A stretch of DNA of 64,000 nt, from assembly GCF_000935025.1 (NCBI RefSeq), contig NZ_CP010836.1, positions 1,674,001 through 1,738,000 of the forward strand, in the 5' to 3' direction. Numbering within the stretch: position 1 is the stretch's first letter; each line of letters opens with the position of its first letter. This document shows, one piece after another, positions 35,842 through 45,238 of this stretch. This DNA is from Sphingomonas hengshuiensis (GTDB lineage Bacteria; Pseudomonadota; Alphaproteobacteria; Sphingomonadales; Sphingomonadaceae). The position numbers and the translations under genes were made by a program. The notes below the pieces were generated by a model. It searched no databases and had not been told where the DNA came from. It saw only the letters and a list, made by a program, of their open reading frames with translations.

Positions 35842-37506
35842 TTAGGGCCTGCCGTCCATCCGGCGGATCTCGTCGTCCCTGCCCGTCATCTCCCACCGGA
35901 TCAGCGAGATCGGGATCGACCCGGCGGCGCGGAAGCGATCGTGGAAGCGCTTGATGTCGAAGGTGTCGCCTTCCTGCATCGCGACCTCGGCCAGCAGCTT
36001 CTCCAGCTCGACCTTGCCCATATAATAGCCGATGCCATAGCCGGGCTGGCGCAGGTAGAGCTCGATATCGAACTGCGCGACCGCGTCGCCGGGCTGCATC
36101 CATTTCGGCGTGCGCGCGACCAGCGAGGCATTGGCCTGTTTCCAGGTCCATTCGTTCGCCTGCATCTTCAGCTCGGGCAGGATGCGCGCGGCGCGCTTGG
36201 CGCCGAGGATATAGTCGATCTCGCGCGTCTTGGGCCGATCCTCGAGCAGCCCCGCCTGGAGGATGAACTCCTCGAGATAGAAGGACCAGCCTTCGTTGCG
36301 CAGCCCGTTGACGAAGAACAGGCGCTTTCCGCCGCGGATTGGCCGCGTGTCGCGCGCGGCCTGGAGCCCGTCAAAGGCATGCCCGGGCAAATTGTGCGCG
36401 CGCAACGGGCGCCCGTCGCGGAACTCGGCCTGGAAGAAGAAATGGAGATGCTGCGGCGGATCGAACAGGCCGGGCTTGGACGGGTCCTTCTCGAACGGGA
36501 AGACATAGGGCCCCTCTTCGGGGTCGTGCTGCACATAATCGGGGATCGTCATCCAGTCGCCGTCGCGCAGGAAGCGGAGCAGGTCCTCGTCCTCCGCCTT
36601 GCGCTTGGCGTCGAACTGGGCGCGGGTCTGGACCGGATCGATCATCGGGATCGCGCGGTTGCGATGCTCCTCGATCTTGAGGAACGCGACCTGGCGCTCA
36701 TATTCGCGCTCGCCGATCGTCTCGATCTCCTCGGGCGTGTAAGCGAGGAGCAGGACGTTGCGGAGATACCAGGCGTAATTCTCCCTGCCGACGCCGCCAT
36801 GCGCCGGGAGCGTCGCCTCGATCCCCTCCAGCCATGTCCTGAAATCCGCCGCCGCCGCCTGCGCGCGCCGGGCGGGTGCGGCGAGTGCGGGCTGGAGCGT
36901 GTCCGCCTGCGCTGCCAGCTCGCCATAGACATTCACTTCGACCTGCTTCTGCTGGATCGCGAGCCGGGCAAGGTCGCCGCGCGCGTCGGTCAGGTTCGCC
37001 CGCGCCTGACGCAGCACTTCGGGCACCGCATTCAGCTGCGCCGCCAGCGTCTTCGCCTTGGCAGGCGCGATCGGCAGTTTCGGGAGCGCAATCGCGCCTT
37101 CCATCTTGGGCCCGAACCCCAGATTGGTGGTGCTGTAGAATGCGGGATCGCGCTTCCATGGCTCGACGACGCGGTGCTGGAATTCGAGCCCGTGCATCTC
37201 GGCCCGCACCACCCGGTAATCGACGCGCTGTGCGATCGGCCACGCGCTGTCGTCGATCGCGGCGAGCCGCGCCTGTAGCCGCTTCAGCCCCGCATAATGC
37301 CGCGCCATCGCTGCCGGCGAATAATCGGTCACGCCCTTGACGACCGGCGGCGCGACGAAGGCGCGGAACTCGTCATAGAGCGCGACGAGCGCGTCATAGC
37401 CCGACGGGGCGGCCTGCGCATGGACGGGCAGCGGCGCCGCGCCAAGGGAAAGCAACGGCGCGACGACGAGCGCCGCGGCGAATTGGAGCCTGGTCTTCGT
37501 CTTCAT
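35842..37506 (-). CDS. Secreted DUF885 protein with altered metal motif (copy 4)
   Basis: 554 aa from the ATG at 37506. A signal peptide (ALVVAPLLSLGAAPLPVHAQ) is followed by a DUF885 body. The zinc motif reads HNLPGHAFDGL (about 370), again without the Glu of HEGxPGH and with FDG in place of the terminal FQ. NEGWSFYLEEF (about 407) is retained. The shared PGHxFDG with copy 3 shows that these two form a distinct subfamily rather than independent decay. It is convergent with copy 3 and follows the aminotransferase gene by 75 bp on the same strand. Confidence 0.85.
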   Translation of the reverse strand: MKTKTRLQFAAALVVAPLLSLGAAPLPVHAQAAPSGYDALVALYDEFRAFVAPPVVKGVTDYSPAAMARHYAGLKRLQARLAAIDDSAWPIAQRVDYRVVRAEMHGLEFQHRVVEPWKRDPAFYSTTNLGFGPKMEGAIALPKLPIAPAKAKTLAAQLNAVPEVLRQARANLTDARGDLARLAIQQKQVEVNVYGELAAQADTLQPALAAPARRAQAAAADFRTWLEGIEATLPAHGGVGRENYAWYLRNVLLLAYTPEEIETIGEREYERQVAFLKIEEHRNRAIPMIDPVQTRAQFDAKRKAEDEDLLRFLRDGDWMTIPDYVQHDPEEGPYVFPFEKDPSKPGLFDPPQHLHFFFQAEFRDGRPLRAHNLPGHAFDGLQAARDTRPIRGGKRLFFVNGLRNEGWSFYLEEFILQAGLLEDRPKTREIDYILGAKRAARILPELKMQANEWTWKQANASLVARTPKWMQPGDAVAQFDIELYLRQPGYGIGYYMGKVELEKLLAEVAMQEGDTFDIKRFHDRFRAAGSIPISLIRWEMTGRDDEIRRMDGRP

Positions 37507-37581
37507 TGCCGTTCTCCCGGATGGTTCATGCCTGGGGATAAGCGGCGCGGGCGGCTCGCCCGGCGCCGCCCCTGCCCTGTG

Positions 37582-38751
37582 TTACAATGCGTTGAAGAAC
37601 CGCGTCAGCCGCTCCATCGCCTCGGTCACCCGCGCTTCGGATTCCGAGCCGAAGCACACGCGCAAATGCCCCTCGCCCGCCGGTCCGTAGAAGCTGCCGG
37701 ACTCGACGACGACATGCGCCTTTTGCAGGATCTCCATCGCCAGCTCCTGCGACCCGCGCCCGGTGCCGCTGATGTCGGGAAAGGCATAGATCGTCCCCTC
37801 CGGCTCGGCACAGGTGACCCCCGGCATCTGGTTCAGCGCCTGGACGACGATGTCGCGCTTGCGGCGATCGGCCTCGACCATCGCCAGCATCGCATCCTGC
37901 GGCCCGGTGACCGCGGCGCGCGCGCCCTCCTGGATGAAGACGTTGACATGCGTCACGTCGGTCATCGCGATGCGCAGGATCGCGGGCATCAGCGCCGCGT
38001 CGGCAGTGAGATAGCCGATCCGCCAGCCGTCCATCGAATAGGCCTTGGTAAAGGCGAAGCAGGTGATCGTCCGCGCGCGCATCCCCGGCAGCGCCGCGAT
38101 GCTCAGATGCTCCGCCTGGCCATAGGTGATATACTCGTACACCTCGTCCGACAGCACGAGCAGGTCGTGCTCGACCGCGAGATCGGCGACGATCTGGAGT
38201 TCCGCGCGGCTATACACGCGGCCGGTGGGATTGGCGGGATTGACCAGCACGATCATCCGCGTGCGATCGGTGATCTTCGCGGCGATCGCATCGCGCGAGA
38301 TCGCGAAGCCTTTGGCCTTGTCGAGCTGCGCGATCACCACCTTGCCGCCGGCCAGCTCGGTCTTGCCGATATGCTGGGGGTAATAGGGGTCGAGCAGCAG
38401 GACTTCGTCGCCCGGATCGATCGCCGCCATGAACGCGGCGAACGACGCATGGGTAAGCCCGTTGGTCACCAGCACTTCGTCGACGCCGTAATCGAGCTTG
38501 TTGAAGGTGCGCAGCTTGTCGACCAGCGCCTGGCGGAACGACAAGGTGCCGCGGAAATCGCCATAATGGACGATGCCGGCGTCGAGCGCGGCCTTGGTCG
38601 CTTCCTTGATATGCACGGGCGTGTCGGCGTGCGGGCGCCCGAATTCGAGGTGGATCAGGTCCACGCCCTGCGCATCGAGCTTCGATGCCTCGTCATACAT
38701 GCCGAAGCTCTTTTTCGACCCCGCCGCGAGGCGCTGTGCCGGCCATTTCAT
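37582..38751 (-). CDS. PLP-dependent class I/II aminotransferase
   Basis: 389 aa. It has the fold-type-I motifs: HYGDFRGTLSFRQALVDKL at the start, LVNPANPTGRVYSRAEL for the cofactor-binding Asn, LSDEVYEYITY and the PLP Lys in CFAFTKAYSMDGWRIGYL, and an Arg in HLRVCFG for the substrate carboxylate. No signal peptide is present, so it is cytoplasmic. It is divergent from the aryl-CoA operon across a 124-bp region holding a palindrome at 38812. It may convert an aromatic amino acid to its 2-oxoacid, which would feed IorAB, but that is inference. Confidence 0.87.
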   Translation of the reverse strand: MKWPAQRLAAGSKKSFGMYDEASKLDAQGVDLIHLEFGRPHADTPVHIKEATKAALDAGIVHYGDFRGTLSFRQALVDKLRTFNKLDYGVDEVLVTNGLTHASFAAFMAAIDPGDEVLLLDPYYPQHIGKTELAGGKVVIAQLDKAKGFAISRDAIAAKITDRTRMIVLVNPANPTGRVYSRAELQIVADLAVEHDLLVLSDEVYEYITYGQAEHLSIAALPGMRARTITCFAFTKAYSMDGWRIGYLTADAALMPAILRIAMTDVTHVNVFIQEGARAAVTGPQDAMLAMVEADRRKRDIVVQALNQMPGVTCAEPEGTIYAFPDISGTGRGSQELAMEILQKAHVVVESGSFYGPAGEGHLRVCFGSESEARVTEAMERLTRFFNAL

Positions 38752-38811
38752 CTGATGCCACTCCCGTCCGACTTTGCGTGAATCTGGATACTTTAAGCTT
38801 GATATTTTAGG

Positions 38812-38828
38812 CTTGAAACATTTTCAAG
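38812..38828 (+). promoter_or_regulatory. Perfect 7-3-7 inverted repeat before the aryl-CoA operon
   Basis: CTTGAAA (38812-38818) and TTTCAAG (38822-38828) flank a CAT spacer. It is in the AT-rich part of the divergent region between the aminotransferase and monooxygenase genes. Length and spacing suit a MarR dimer; a MarR gene is the third gene of this operon. Confidence 0.55.
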
Positions 38829-38875
38829 GCCGCATAGGATAATAAGCGCAATCGCACTGCAGGAGTCGCAAGCCC

Positions 38876-41179
38876 ATGAAGATCGCATGCCTCGGCGGCG
38901 GCCCGGCGGGCCTCTATTTCGCCATCTCGATGAAGCTGCGCGATCCCGCGCACGAGGTCCATGTGTTCGAACGCAACCGTGAGGGCGACACGTTCGGATG
39001 GGGCGTGGTCTTCTCCGATCAGACCGTGGACAATCTGCGCGCCAACGACCCGGTCAGCGGCGAGACGATCGCGCAGGAATTCACGCATTGGAACGATATC
39101 GACGTCCGCATCCACGGCGAAAGCGTCCGCTCGTCGGGCCACGGCTTTATCGGCATCGGTCGCAAGCGCCTGCTCGCGATCCTGCAGGACCGCGCCCGCG
39201 CGCTGGGTGTGGTCCTGCATTTCGAGCAGGAGGCGAGCGCCGAACTGGCGGACTGGGCCGACTATGACCTCGTCATCGCGGCGGACGGCGCGAACAGCCG
39301 CATCCGCGATCGCTATGCCGAGCATTTCGACATCGACATCCAGCCGCGCCGCAACAAGTATATCTGGCTGGGCACGCACAAGGTGTTCGACGCCTTCACC
39401 TTCGCGTTCGAGCAGCTGGAGGAGGGCTGGGTCTGGGCGCATGCCTATCGCTTCGATGACAGCCTCTCGACCTTCATCGTCGAGATGGCGCCCGAGACCT
39501 GGGCTGCGCTGGGGCTCGACACGATGGGCCAGGACGAGGCGATCGCGTGGAGCGAGCGCGTTTTTGCAAAGCATCTGGACGGCAATGCGCTGATGTCCAA
39601 CGCCGCGCATCTGCGCGGATCGGCGGCGTGGCTCAACTTCCGCCGGATCATCACCGGGCGCTGGTCCTATGACAAGATCGTGCTGCTGGGCGATGCCGCG
39701 CATACCGCGCATTTCTCGATCGGCTCGGGCACCAAGCTTGCGCTGGAGGATGCGATCAAGCTTGCCGAAGTGCTCAACCGCCCCGGCCTCGCCCGCGACG
39801 AGGCGCTCGCCGAGTACCAGGCCGAGCGCAGCGTCGAGGTGCTCAAGCTCCAGAACAGCGCCCGCAACTCGACTGAGTGGTTCGAGACGCTCGACCGCTA
39901 TCTGCCCTTCGCGCCGATCCAGTTTGCCTATTCGCTGCTGACCCGCTCGCAGCGCGTCAGCCACGAGAACCTCCGCCTGCGCGACAAGGGCTGGCTGGAG
40001 AGCGTCGAGCGCTGGTTCCAGGCGCAGGCGCCCGGCGGGCCGGGCAACGAGGCCGCCCCGCCGATGTTCGCGCCCTATCGGCTTCGCGAGCTGACGCTGG
40101 CGAACCGCATCGTCGTATCGCCGATGGCGATGTACAGCGCGGTGGACGGCACGCCGGGCGACTTCCACCTCGTCCATTATGGCGCGCGGGCACAGGGCGG
40201 CGCCGGGCTGGTCTATACCGAGATGACCTGTGTTTCGCCCGACGCGCGGATCACCCCGGGATGCCCGGGCATGTACGCGCCCGAGCATGTCGCGGCATGG
40301 CGCCGCATCACCGATTTCGTCCACGCGAACAGCAGCGCGAAGATCTGCCTCCAGCTCGGCCATTCGGGGGCCAAGGGATCGACCCGGATCGGGTGGGAGG
40401 GGATGGACACGCCGCTGGAGAGCGGCAACTGGCCGCTGATCGCCGCGTCCGACGTGCCGTGGAGCGCCGCGAACCAGACGCCGCGCCCGATGACGCGCGC
40501 GGACATGGATGCGGTGCGCGACGCCTTCGTCGCTTCGACCCGGATGGCGGTCGATGCCGGGTTCGACATGGTCGAGCTGCACGCCGCGCATGGTTACCTG
40601 TTGTCGAGCTTCATCACCCCGCTCCAGAACAAGCGCACCGACGACTATGGCGGCAGCCGCGAGAACCGGCTGCGCTTCCCGCTGGAGGTGTTCGCGGCGA
40701 TGCGCGCCGCCTGGCCCGCCGAGCGCCCGATGTCAGTCCGCATCTCCGCCACCGACTGGATGGGGGACCAGGGCGTCACGCCGGACGAGGCAGTGCTGAT
40801 CGCGCAGGCGTTCCACGATGCGGGCGCCGACCTGATCGACGTGTCCGCCGGGCAGACCTGGGCGGAGTGCAGCCCGGTCTATGGCCGGATGTTCCAGACG
40901 CCTTTCGCCGACCAGATCCGCAACGAAGCGCGCGTATCGACGATGGCGGTGGGCAACATCTTCGAGACCGATCACGCCAACTCGATCCTCGCCGCCGGGC
41001 GTGCCGATCTGGTCGCGGTGGGCCGCCCGCACATGATCGACCCGATGTGGACGCTGCGCGCCGCCGCCCAGCACGGCTATCGCGGGGTCGCGGTGCCCCC
41101 GAACTACGCCGCCGGGATGGGCCAGCTTGCCCGCAACCTCAAGCGCGCCGCCGAGCAGGACGCATTGCTGCGTGGCTGA
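38876..41179 (+). CDS. Two-domain 2-aminobenzoyl-CoA monooxygenase/reductase (or salicylyl-CoA 5-hydroxylase type)
   Basis: 767 aa from the ATG at 38876, with AGGAG ten bases upstream. Residues 1-390 are a flavin monooxygenase domain: [20 protein letters not shown] and [25 protein letters not shown]. Residues about 396-760 are an Old-Yellow-Enzyme-like domain: [34 protein letters not shown] and [19 protein letters not shown]. This fusion is the hallmark of 2-aminobenzoyl-CoA monooxygenase/reductase, which hydroxylates and then reduces the ring to a non-aromatic CoA ester. Salicylyl-CoA 5-hydroxylases are the close relatives. It leads an eight-gene operon of CoA-ester enzymes, consistent with anthraniloyl-CoA catabolism. 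Confidence 0.87.
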   Translation: MKIACLGGGPAGLYFAISMKLRDPAHEVHVFERNREGDTFGWGVVFSDQTVDNLRANDPVSGETIAQEFTHWNDIDVRIHGESVRSSGHGFIGIGRKRLLAILQDRARALGVVLHFEQEASAELADWADYDLVIAADGANSRIRDRYAEHFDIDIQPRRNKYIWLGTHKVFDAFTFAFEQLEEGWVWAHAYRFDDSLSTFIVEMAPETWAALGLDTMGQDEAIAWSERVFAKHLDGNALMSNAAHLRGSAAWLNFRRIITGRWSYDKIVLLGDAAHTAHFSIGSGTKLALEDAIKLAEVLNRPGLARDEALAEYQAERSVEVLKLQNSARNSTEWFETLDRYLPFAPIQFAYSLLTRSQRVSHENLRLRDKGWLESVERWFQAQAPGGPGNEAAPPMFAPYRLRELTLANRIVVSPMAMYSAVDGTPGDFHLVHYGARAQGGAGLVYTEMTCVSPDARITPGCPGMYAPEHVAAWRRITDFVHANSSAKICLQLGHSGAKGSTRIGWEGMDTPLESGNWPLIAASDVPWSAANQTPRPMTRADMDAVRDAFVASTRMAVDAGFDMVELHAAHGYLLSSFITPLQNKRTDDYGGSRENRLRFPLEVFAAMRAAWPAERPMSVRISATDWMGDQGVTPDEAVLIAQAFHDAGADLIDVSAGQTWAECSPVYGRMFQTPFADQIRNEARVSTMAVGNIFETDHANSILAAGRADLVAVGRPHMIDPMWTLRAAAQHGYRGVAVPPNYAAGMGQLARNLKRAAEQDALLRG

Positions 41180-41180
41180 G

Positions 41181-41942
41181 ATGCGGCTTCAGGGCGTGCA
41201 TGCGCTGGTCACCGGCGGCGGCTCGGGGATCGGGGCGGCGATCGCGCGCGCGCTGGCGGCGGAGGGCGCGGCGCTGACGCTGGTCGGGCGGCGTCGCGAC
41301 GCGTTGGAAGCGGTGGCGGCGACCTTGCCCGGCGCGTGTGTCGCGCCTGCCGACATTACCGATTGCGCGGCGGTCGACGCCGCTTTCGCCGAGGCGCGGG
41401 CCGCGCATGGCCCGATCGGTATCCTCGTTAACAACGCCGGTGCCGCGACCAGTGCCCCCTTTGCCAAAGTCACCGCAGAGGCATGGCGCGCGACGATGGC
41501 AGTGAATGTCGATGCGCTGTTCCATTGCTGCCAGTCCGCTTTGCCCGACTTGCTCGACGCACCGGCAGGCCGGATCGTCACCATCGCCTCGACCGCCGGC
41601 GTCCGCGGCTATGCCTATACCGCGCCCTATGTCGCGTCGAAGCACGCCGCAATCGGGCTTACCCGCGCGCTCGCGCTCGAACTGGCGGGGAGCCGGGTGA
41701 CCGTCAACGCCGTGTGCCCGGGCTTCACCGACACCGACATCGTCTCGGCAACGATCGCCACGATCCGCAGCAAGACCGGACGCAGCGAAGCCGAGGCGCT
41801 GGCCGAGCTGACGCGATTCAATCCGCAGAAGCGGCTGATCGAACCCGCCGAAGTCGCCGAGGCGGCATTGTGGCTCAGCCTGCCCTCGGCCAAGTCGATC
41901 ACCGGCCAGGCGATCCTCGTCGCCGGCGGAGAAGTGATGTGA
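41181..41942 (+). CDS. Short-chain dehydrogenase/reductase (SDR)
   Basis: 253 aa from the ATG at 41181; a GTG at 41172 overlapping the previous stop is an alternative. It has the cofactor motif TGGGSGIG (about residues 10-17), NNAG (about 80) and the catalytic YVASK (Tyr about 150, Lys about 154). Its position after the monooxygenase/reductase suggests oxidation of a 3-hydroxyacyl-CoA or reduction of the ring ketone. The next gene, a MarR regulator, starts at a GTG that overlaps its stop. Confidence 0.88.
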   Translation: MRLQGVHALVTGGGSGIGAAIARALAAEGAALTLVGRRRDALEAVAATLPGACVAPADITDCAAVDAAFAEARAAHGPIGILVNNAGAATSAPFAKVTAEAWRATMAVNVDALFHCCQSALPDLLDAPAGRIVTIASTAGVRGYAYTAPYVASKHAAIGLTRALALELAGSRVTVNAVCPGFTDTDIVSATIATIRSKTGRSEAEALAELTRFNPQKRLIEPAEVAEAALWLSLPSAKSITGQAILVAGGEVM

Positions 41943-42436
41943 GCAGTGAGACGATGATCCGCGAAAAGCATGACGGCGCACTCGACGACCGGACCAGCGT
42001 CCGGCTGTGGCTGCGGCTGCTGACCTGCACCACCGTCATCGAGAAGCGGCTCAAGCGGCGCTTTGCCGATCAATATGGCATCACCCTGCCCCGGTTCGAC
42101 GTGATGGCGGCGCTGGATCGCCACCCCGAGGGGATGACGATGGGCCAGCTGTCACAGGCGCTGCTGGTGTCGAGCGGCAATGTCACCGGGGTCGTGCAGG
42201 CGCTGCTGCGCGAGGGCTATGTCAGCATGGCGGCGTCCCCCACCGATGGCCGCGCGTCGATCGCGCGGCTGACCGAGGCGGGGCGTGACTGCTTCACCGG
42301 GCTCGCCGAATCGCACCATGAATGGATCGAGGCGATGCTGGCGGGCGTCCCGCGCGAGGAGCGCGTGGCGATGTACGACCTGCTCGGCGTGCTCAAGACC
42401 TCGCTCGCCGCCGATACCGGAGAGGAACAGCCATGA
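41939..42436 (+). CDS. MarR-family transcriptional regulator (copy 3)
   Basis: 165 aa from a GTG at 41939 with GGAG upstream; the ATG at 41954 is the alternative start. The winged helix reads [46 protein letters not shown], followed by the wing [13 protein letters not shown]. It is embedded in the operon it probably controls and may sense an aryl-CoA ester, as do other MarR regulators of CoA-dependent aromatic pathways. The palindrome at 38812 is its best candidate target. Confidence 0.86.
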   Translation: MSSETMIREKHDGALDDRTSVRLWLRLLTCTTVIEKRLKRRFADQYGITLPRFDVMAALDRHPEGMTMGQLSQALLVSSGNVTGVVQALLREGYVSMAASPTDGRASIARLTEAGRDCFTGLAESHHEWIEAMLAGVPREERVAMYDLLGVLKTSLAADTGEEQP

Positions 42437-43242
42437 ACCCCGAGCATTTCGCGCCCGTCCATTTCGGCTGGCATTTCGCTGACGGCGTCGCCACCGTCAC
42501 GCTCAACCGGCCCGAGCGCAAGAACCCGCTCACCTTCGAAAGCTATGCCGAACTGCGCGATGCGTTCCGCGCGCTGGTCTACACGCCCGCGGTCAAGGCG
42601 GTGGTCGTCACTGGCGCGGGGGGCAATTTCTCGTCGGGCGGCGACGTGCATGAGATCATCGGCCCGCTGACGCGGATGGCGATGCCCGAACTGCTCGCCT
42701 TCACGCGGATGACCGGCGACCTGGTCAAGGCGATGCGCGCCTGTCCGCAGCCGATCGTCGCGGCGATCGACGGCATCTGCGTCGGCGCCGGGGCGATATT
42801 GGCAATGGCGTCCGACCTGCGCCTCGCGACCCCCTCGGCAAAGACTGCCTTCCTGTTCACCCGCGTCGGGCTGGCCGGGTGCGACATGGGCGCGTGCGCG
42901 ATCCTGCCGCGGATCATCGGCCAGGGGCGCGCGGCGGAGTTGCTTTACACGGGCCGGATGATGACCGCCGACGAAGGCGAGCGCTGGGGTTTCCACAACC
43001 GGCTGGTCGCCGCCGACGCGTTGGTCGAGGACGCGCTGGCGCTCGCCCGATCGCTCGCCGCAGGCCCGACCTTCGCGCACGGCATCACCAAGACCCAGCT
43101 CAACACCGAATGGGCGGTCGGTATCGAAACCGCGATCGAAATGGAGGCGCAGGCGCAGGCGATCTGCATGGCGACCAACGATTTCCGCCGCGCGTTCGAG
43201 GCGTTTGCCGACAAGCGCACGCCTGTGTTCGAGGGCGACTGA
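42433..43242 (+). CDS. Enoyl-CoA hydratase/isomerase family protein
   Basis: 269 aa. It starts at an ATG overlapping the MarR stop, with GAGGAA upstream. It has the crotonase fold: [21 protein letters not shown], the oxyanion region [14 protein letters not shown] (about 62-75) and [34 protein letters not shown]. It would hydrate the unsaturated CoA ester produced from the ring. The Glu pair typical of hydratases is not obvious, so an isomerase, hydrolase or ring-cleaving crotonase is possible. Confidence 0.87.
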   Translation: MNPEHFAPVHFGWHFADGVATVTLNRPERKNPLTFESYAELRDAFRALVYTPAVKAVVVTGAGGNFSSGGDVHEIIGPLTRMAMPELLAFTRMTGDLVKAMRACPQPIVAAIDGICVGAGAILAMASDLRLATPSAKTAFLFTRVGLAGCDMGACAILPRIIGQGRAAELLYTGRMMTADEGERWGFHNRLVAADALVEDALALARSLAAGPTFAHGITKTQLNTEWAVGIETAIEMEAQAQAICMATNDFRRAFEAFADKRTPVFEGD

Positions 43243-44408
43243 TGGCCGACCGCAGCTTCCTCGACTGGCCGTTCCTAGATGATGGCCACCGCCGGCTGGC
43301 GGACGAACTCGACGCGTGGTGCGCCGCGACCCTCGCCCCTGCGCATGGCGGCGATGTCGATGCCGAGTGCCGCGCGCTGGTCCGCAGCCTGGGCGATGCC
43401 GGATGGCTGCGTTACTGCGTGCCGGCAGCCTATGGCGGCATCCATGAGACGCTCGACATCCGCTCGCTGGCGCTGATCCGCGAGACGCTGGCGCGGCATT
43501 CGGGGCTCGCCGACTTCGCCTTTGCGATGCAGGGACTGGGCTCGGGGACGATCACGCTGCTCGGCACCGAGGCGCAGAAGCGGGCCTATCTCCCCGCCGT
43601 CGCGCGCGGCGAAAAGATTGCCGCGTTTGCGCTGACCGAGCCCGCCTCGGGATCGGACGTGGCATCGATGGAGACCATCGCCGAGCGGACCGCCAATGGC
43701 TACCGCGTCAACGGCGCCAAGACCTATATCTCCAATGGCGGGATCGCCGATTATTATGTGCTGTTCGCCCGCACCGGCGAGGCGCCCGGCTCGCGCGGGA
43801 TTTCGGCGTTCGTCGTGGACGCCGACACCCCCGGGCTGGCGGTAACCGAACGGCTGGAGGTGATCGCGCCGCACCCGCTGGCGACGCTGGCGTTCACCGA
43901 CATGGCGCTGCCCGAGACCGCGCTGCTGGGCGAGGCCGGGCGGGGATTTGCCGCGGCGATGGCGACGCTCGACATCTTCCGCACGACCGTGGGCGCCGCT
44001 GCGCTCGGCTTTGCCCGCCGCGCGCTGGACGAGGCGACCGCGCGGGTGCGGGTACGCCGGCTCGGCAACGGCACGCTGGCCGACAATCCGATCACCCAGT
44101 CGAAGCTGGCCGAGATGGTGCTCGACATCGATACCTCGGCGCTGCTGATTTACCGCGCCGGGTGGCTGCGCGACGTGCGGGGCGTGCGCAACACGCGCGA
44201 GGCCGCGCTCGCCAAGCTCCACGCCACCGACAGCGCGCAAAGCGTGATCGACAAGGCGGTGCAGATGTTCGGCGGGCTCGGCGTCACGGTGGGCGTGCCG
44301 GTCGAGGCGCTGTACCGCGAGGTCCGCGCGCTACGCATCTATGAAGGCGCGTCCGAGGTGCAGAAGGTCGTGATCGCGCGCCAGCATCTGGCCGACAGCG
44401 CCGCCTGA
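43242..44408 (+). CDS. Acyl-CoA dehydrogenase (copy 1 of the operon)
   Basis: 388 aa, joined to the previous gene by TGATG. It has the standard signatures: [39 protein letters not shown] and the C-terminal [38 protein letters not shown] with the catalytic Glu in IYEGASE. FAD-dependent alpha,beta-desaturation of an acyl-CoA. It follows an enoyl-CoA hydratase and overlaps a thioesterase gene, as expected in a beta-oxidation-like sequence after dearomatisation. Confidence 0.9.
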   Translation: MADRSFLDWPFLDDGHRRLADELDAWCAATLAPAHGGDVDAECRALVRSLGDAGWLRYCVPAAYGGIHETLDIRSLALIRETLARHSGLADFAFAMQGLGSGTITLLGTEAQKRAYLPAVARGEKIAAFALTEPASGSDVASMETIAERTANGYRVNGAKTYISNGGIADYYVLFARTGEAPGSRGISAFVVDADTPGLAVTERLEVIAPHPLATLAFTDMALPETALLGEAGRGFAAAMATLDIFRTTVGAAALGFARRALDEATARVRVRRLGNGTLADNPITQSKLAEMVLDIDTSALLIYRAGWLRDVRGVRNTREAALAKLHATDSAQSVIDKAVQMFGGLGVTVGVPVEALYREVRALRIYEGASEVQKVVIARQHLADSAA

Positions 44409-44812
44409 TGTTCAGCGTCACCTACCCCTTGCGCTTCGCCCACTGCGATCCGGCAGGCATCGCCTATTATCCCCGCTATTTCGAGCTGTGCGACGCCGCG
44501 ATCGAGGATTGGTCCGCCGAGATACTCGGGTGCAGCCGCCGGACGATGCACCTCGAACTGGGCATGGGGCTGCCCACGGTCGACCTGCACGCCAGCTTCG
44601 CGGCGCCCAGCCGCCTGGGCGACCTGCTCGACATCCGCGTCGCCGTGACGCGCGTGGGGCGCAGTTCGGTCGACCTCGCGCTCGACATCAGCTCGGGCGG
44701 CGAGCCGCGGTTCCACGTCCGCTACACCCAGGTCCTGACCGATCTCGCGCGGCAGAAATCGGTGCCCTGGCCCCCCGCCCTGCTATTATGCCTGAACAGA
44801 GAGTGCCCATGA
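44408..44812 (+). CDS. 4-hydroxybenzoyl-CoA-type hot-dog thioesterase
   Basis: 134 aa. The family motif is near the N-terminus: FAHCDPAGIAYYPRYFELCDAAIEDW, with the Asp of DPAGI as the catalytic residue in the 4-hydroxybenzoyl-CoA thioesterase group. It would free CoA from a stalled or dead-end aryl- or alicyclic-CoA. Start and stop overlap both neighbours, so it is translationally coupled. Confidence 0.88.
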   Translation: MFSVTYPLRFAHCDPAGIAYYPRYFELCDAAIEDWSAEILGCSRRTMHLELGMGLPTVDLHASFAAPSRLGDLLDIRVAVTRVGRSSVDLALDISSGGEPRFHVRYTQVLTDLARQKSVPWPPALLLCLNRECP

Positions 44813-45207
44813 CGATGCGAAGCCTGCTGCCCCCCGGCTGGAAACGGCCCCGCGGCTATTCCAACGGCGTTTCCGCCAGCGGTCGCATGGTCTTCACCGC
44901 CGGCGTCGTCGGCTGGGACGAGACCGAGACGTTTGTCGCGACCGACCTGGTCGGCCAGTTCCGCCAGGTGCTGGTCAACACGCTCGCGATCCTTGCCGAG
45001 GACGGCGCCGGGCCTGAGCATATCGTGCGCATGACCTGGTACATTACCAGCCGTTCGGAGTATCTCGACGGGCTCGCCGGCATCGGCGAGGCATATCGCG
45101 CATTGATCGGGAAGCATTTTCCGGCGATGGCGGTGGTCGAGGTGGTCGCGCTGATGGAGGCTGCGGCGAAGGTCGAGATCGAGACCATTGCCGTCGTCCC
45201 TGCCTGA
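44809..45207 (+). CDS. RidA/YjgF-family protein (copy 2)
   Basis: 132 aa from the ATG at 44809, overlapping the thioesterase stop. The RidA fold is visible in RMVFTAGVVGWDE, NTLAILAEDGAGPEHIVRMTWYIT and AAKVEIETIAVVP. RidA proteins hydrolyse enamines/imines. 2-Aminobenzoyl-CoA monooxygenase/reductase yields an amino-substituted cyclohexenone-carboxyl-CoA, an enamine that must lose ammonia. A RidA in this operon is a natural candidate for that step. This is inference from context. Confidence 0.85.
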   Translation: MTMRSLLPPGWKRPRGYSNGVSASGRMVFTAGVVGWDETETFVATDLVGQFRQVLVNTLAILAEDGAGPEHIVRMTWYITSRSEYLDGLAGIGEAYRALIGKHFPAMAVVEVVALMEAAAKVEIETIAVVPA

Positions 45208-45238
45208 CGAACAACCCTAGCAAACTGAGGATAGTCCC

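Noticed and set aside
38807..40591. Leftward open frame of about 590 codons
   Set aside because: It is antisense to the monooxygenase/reductase fusion and has no start site or domains.
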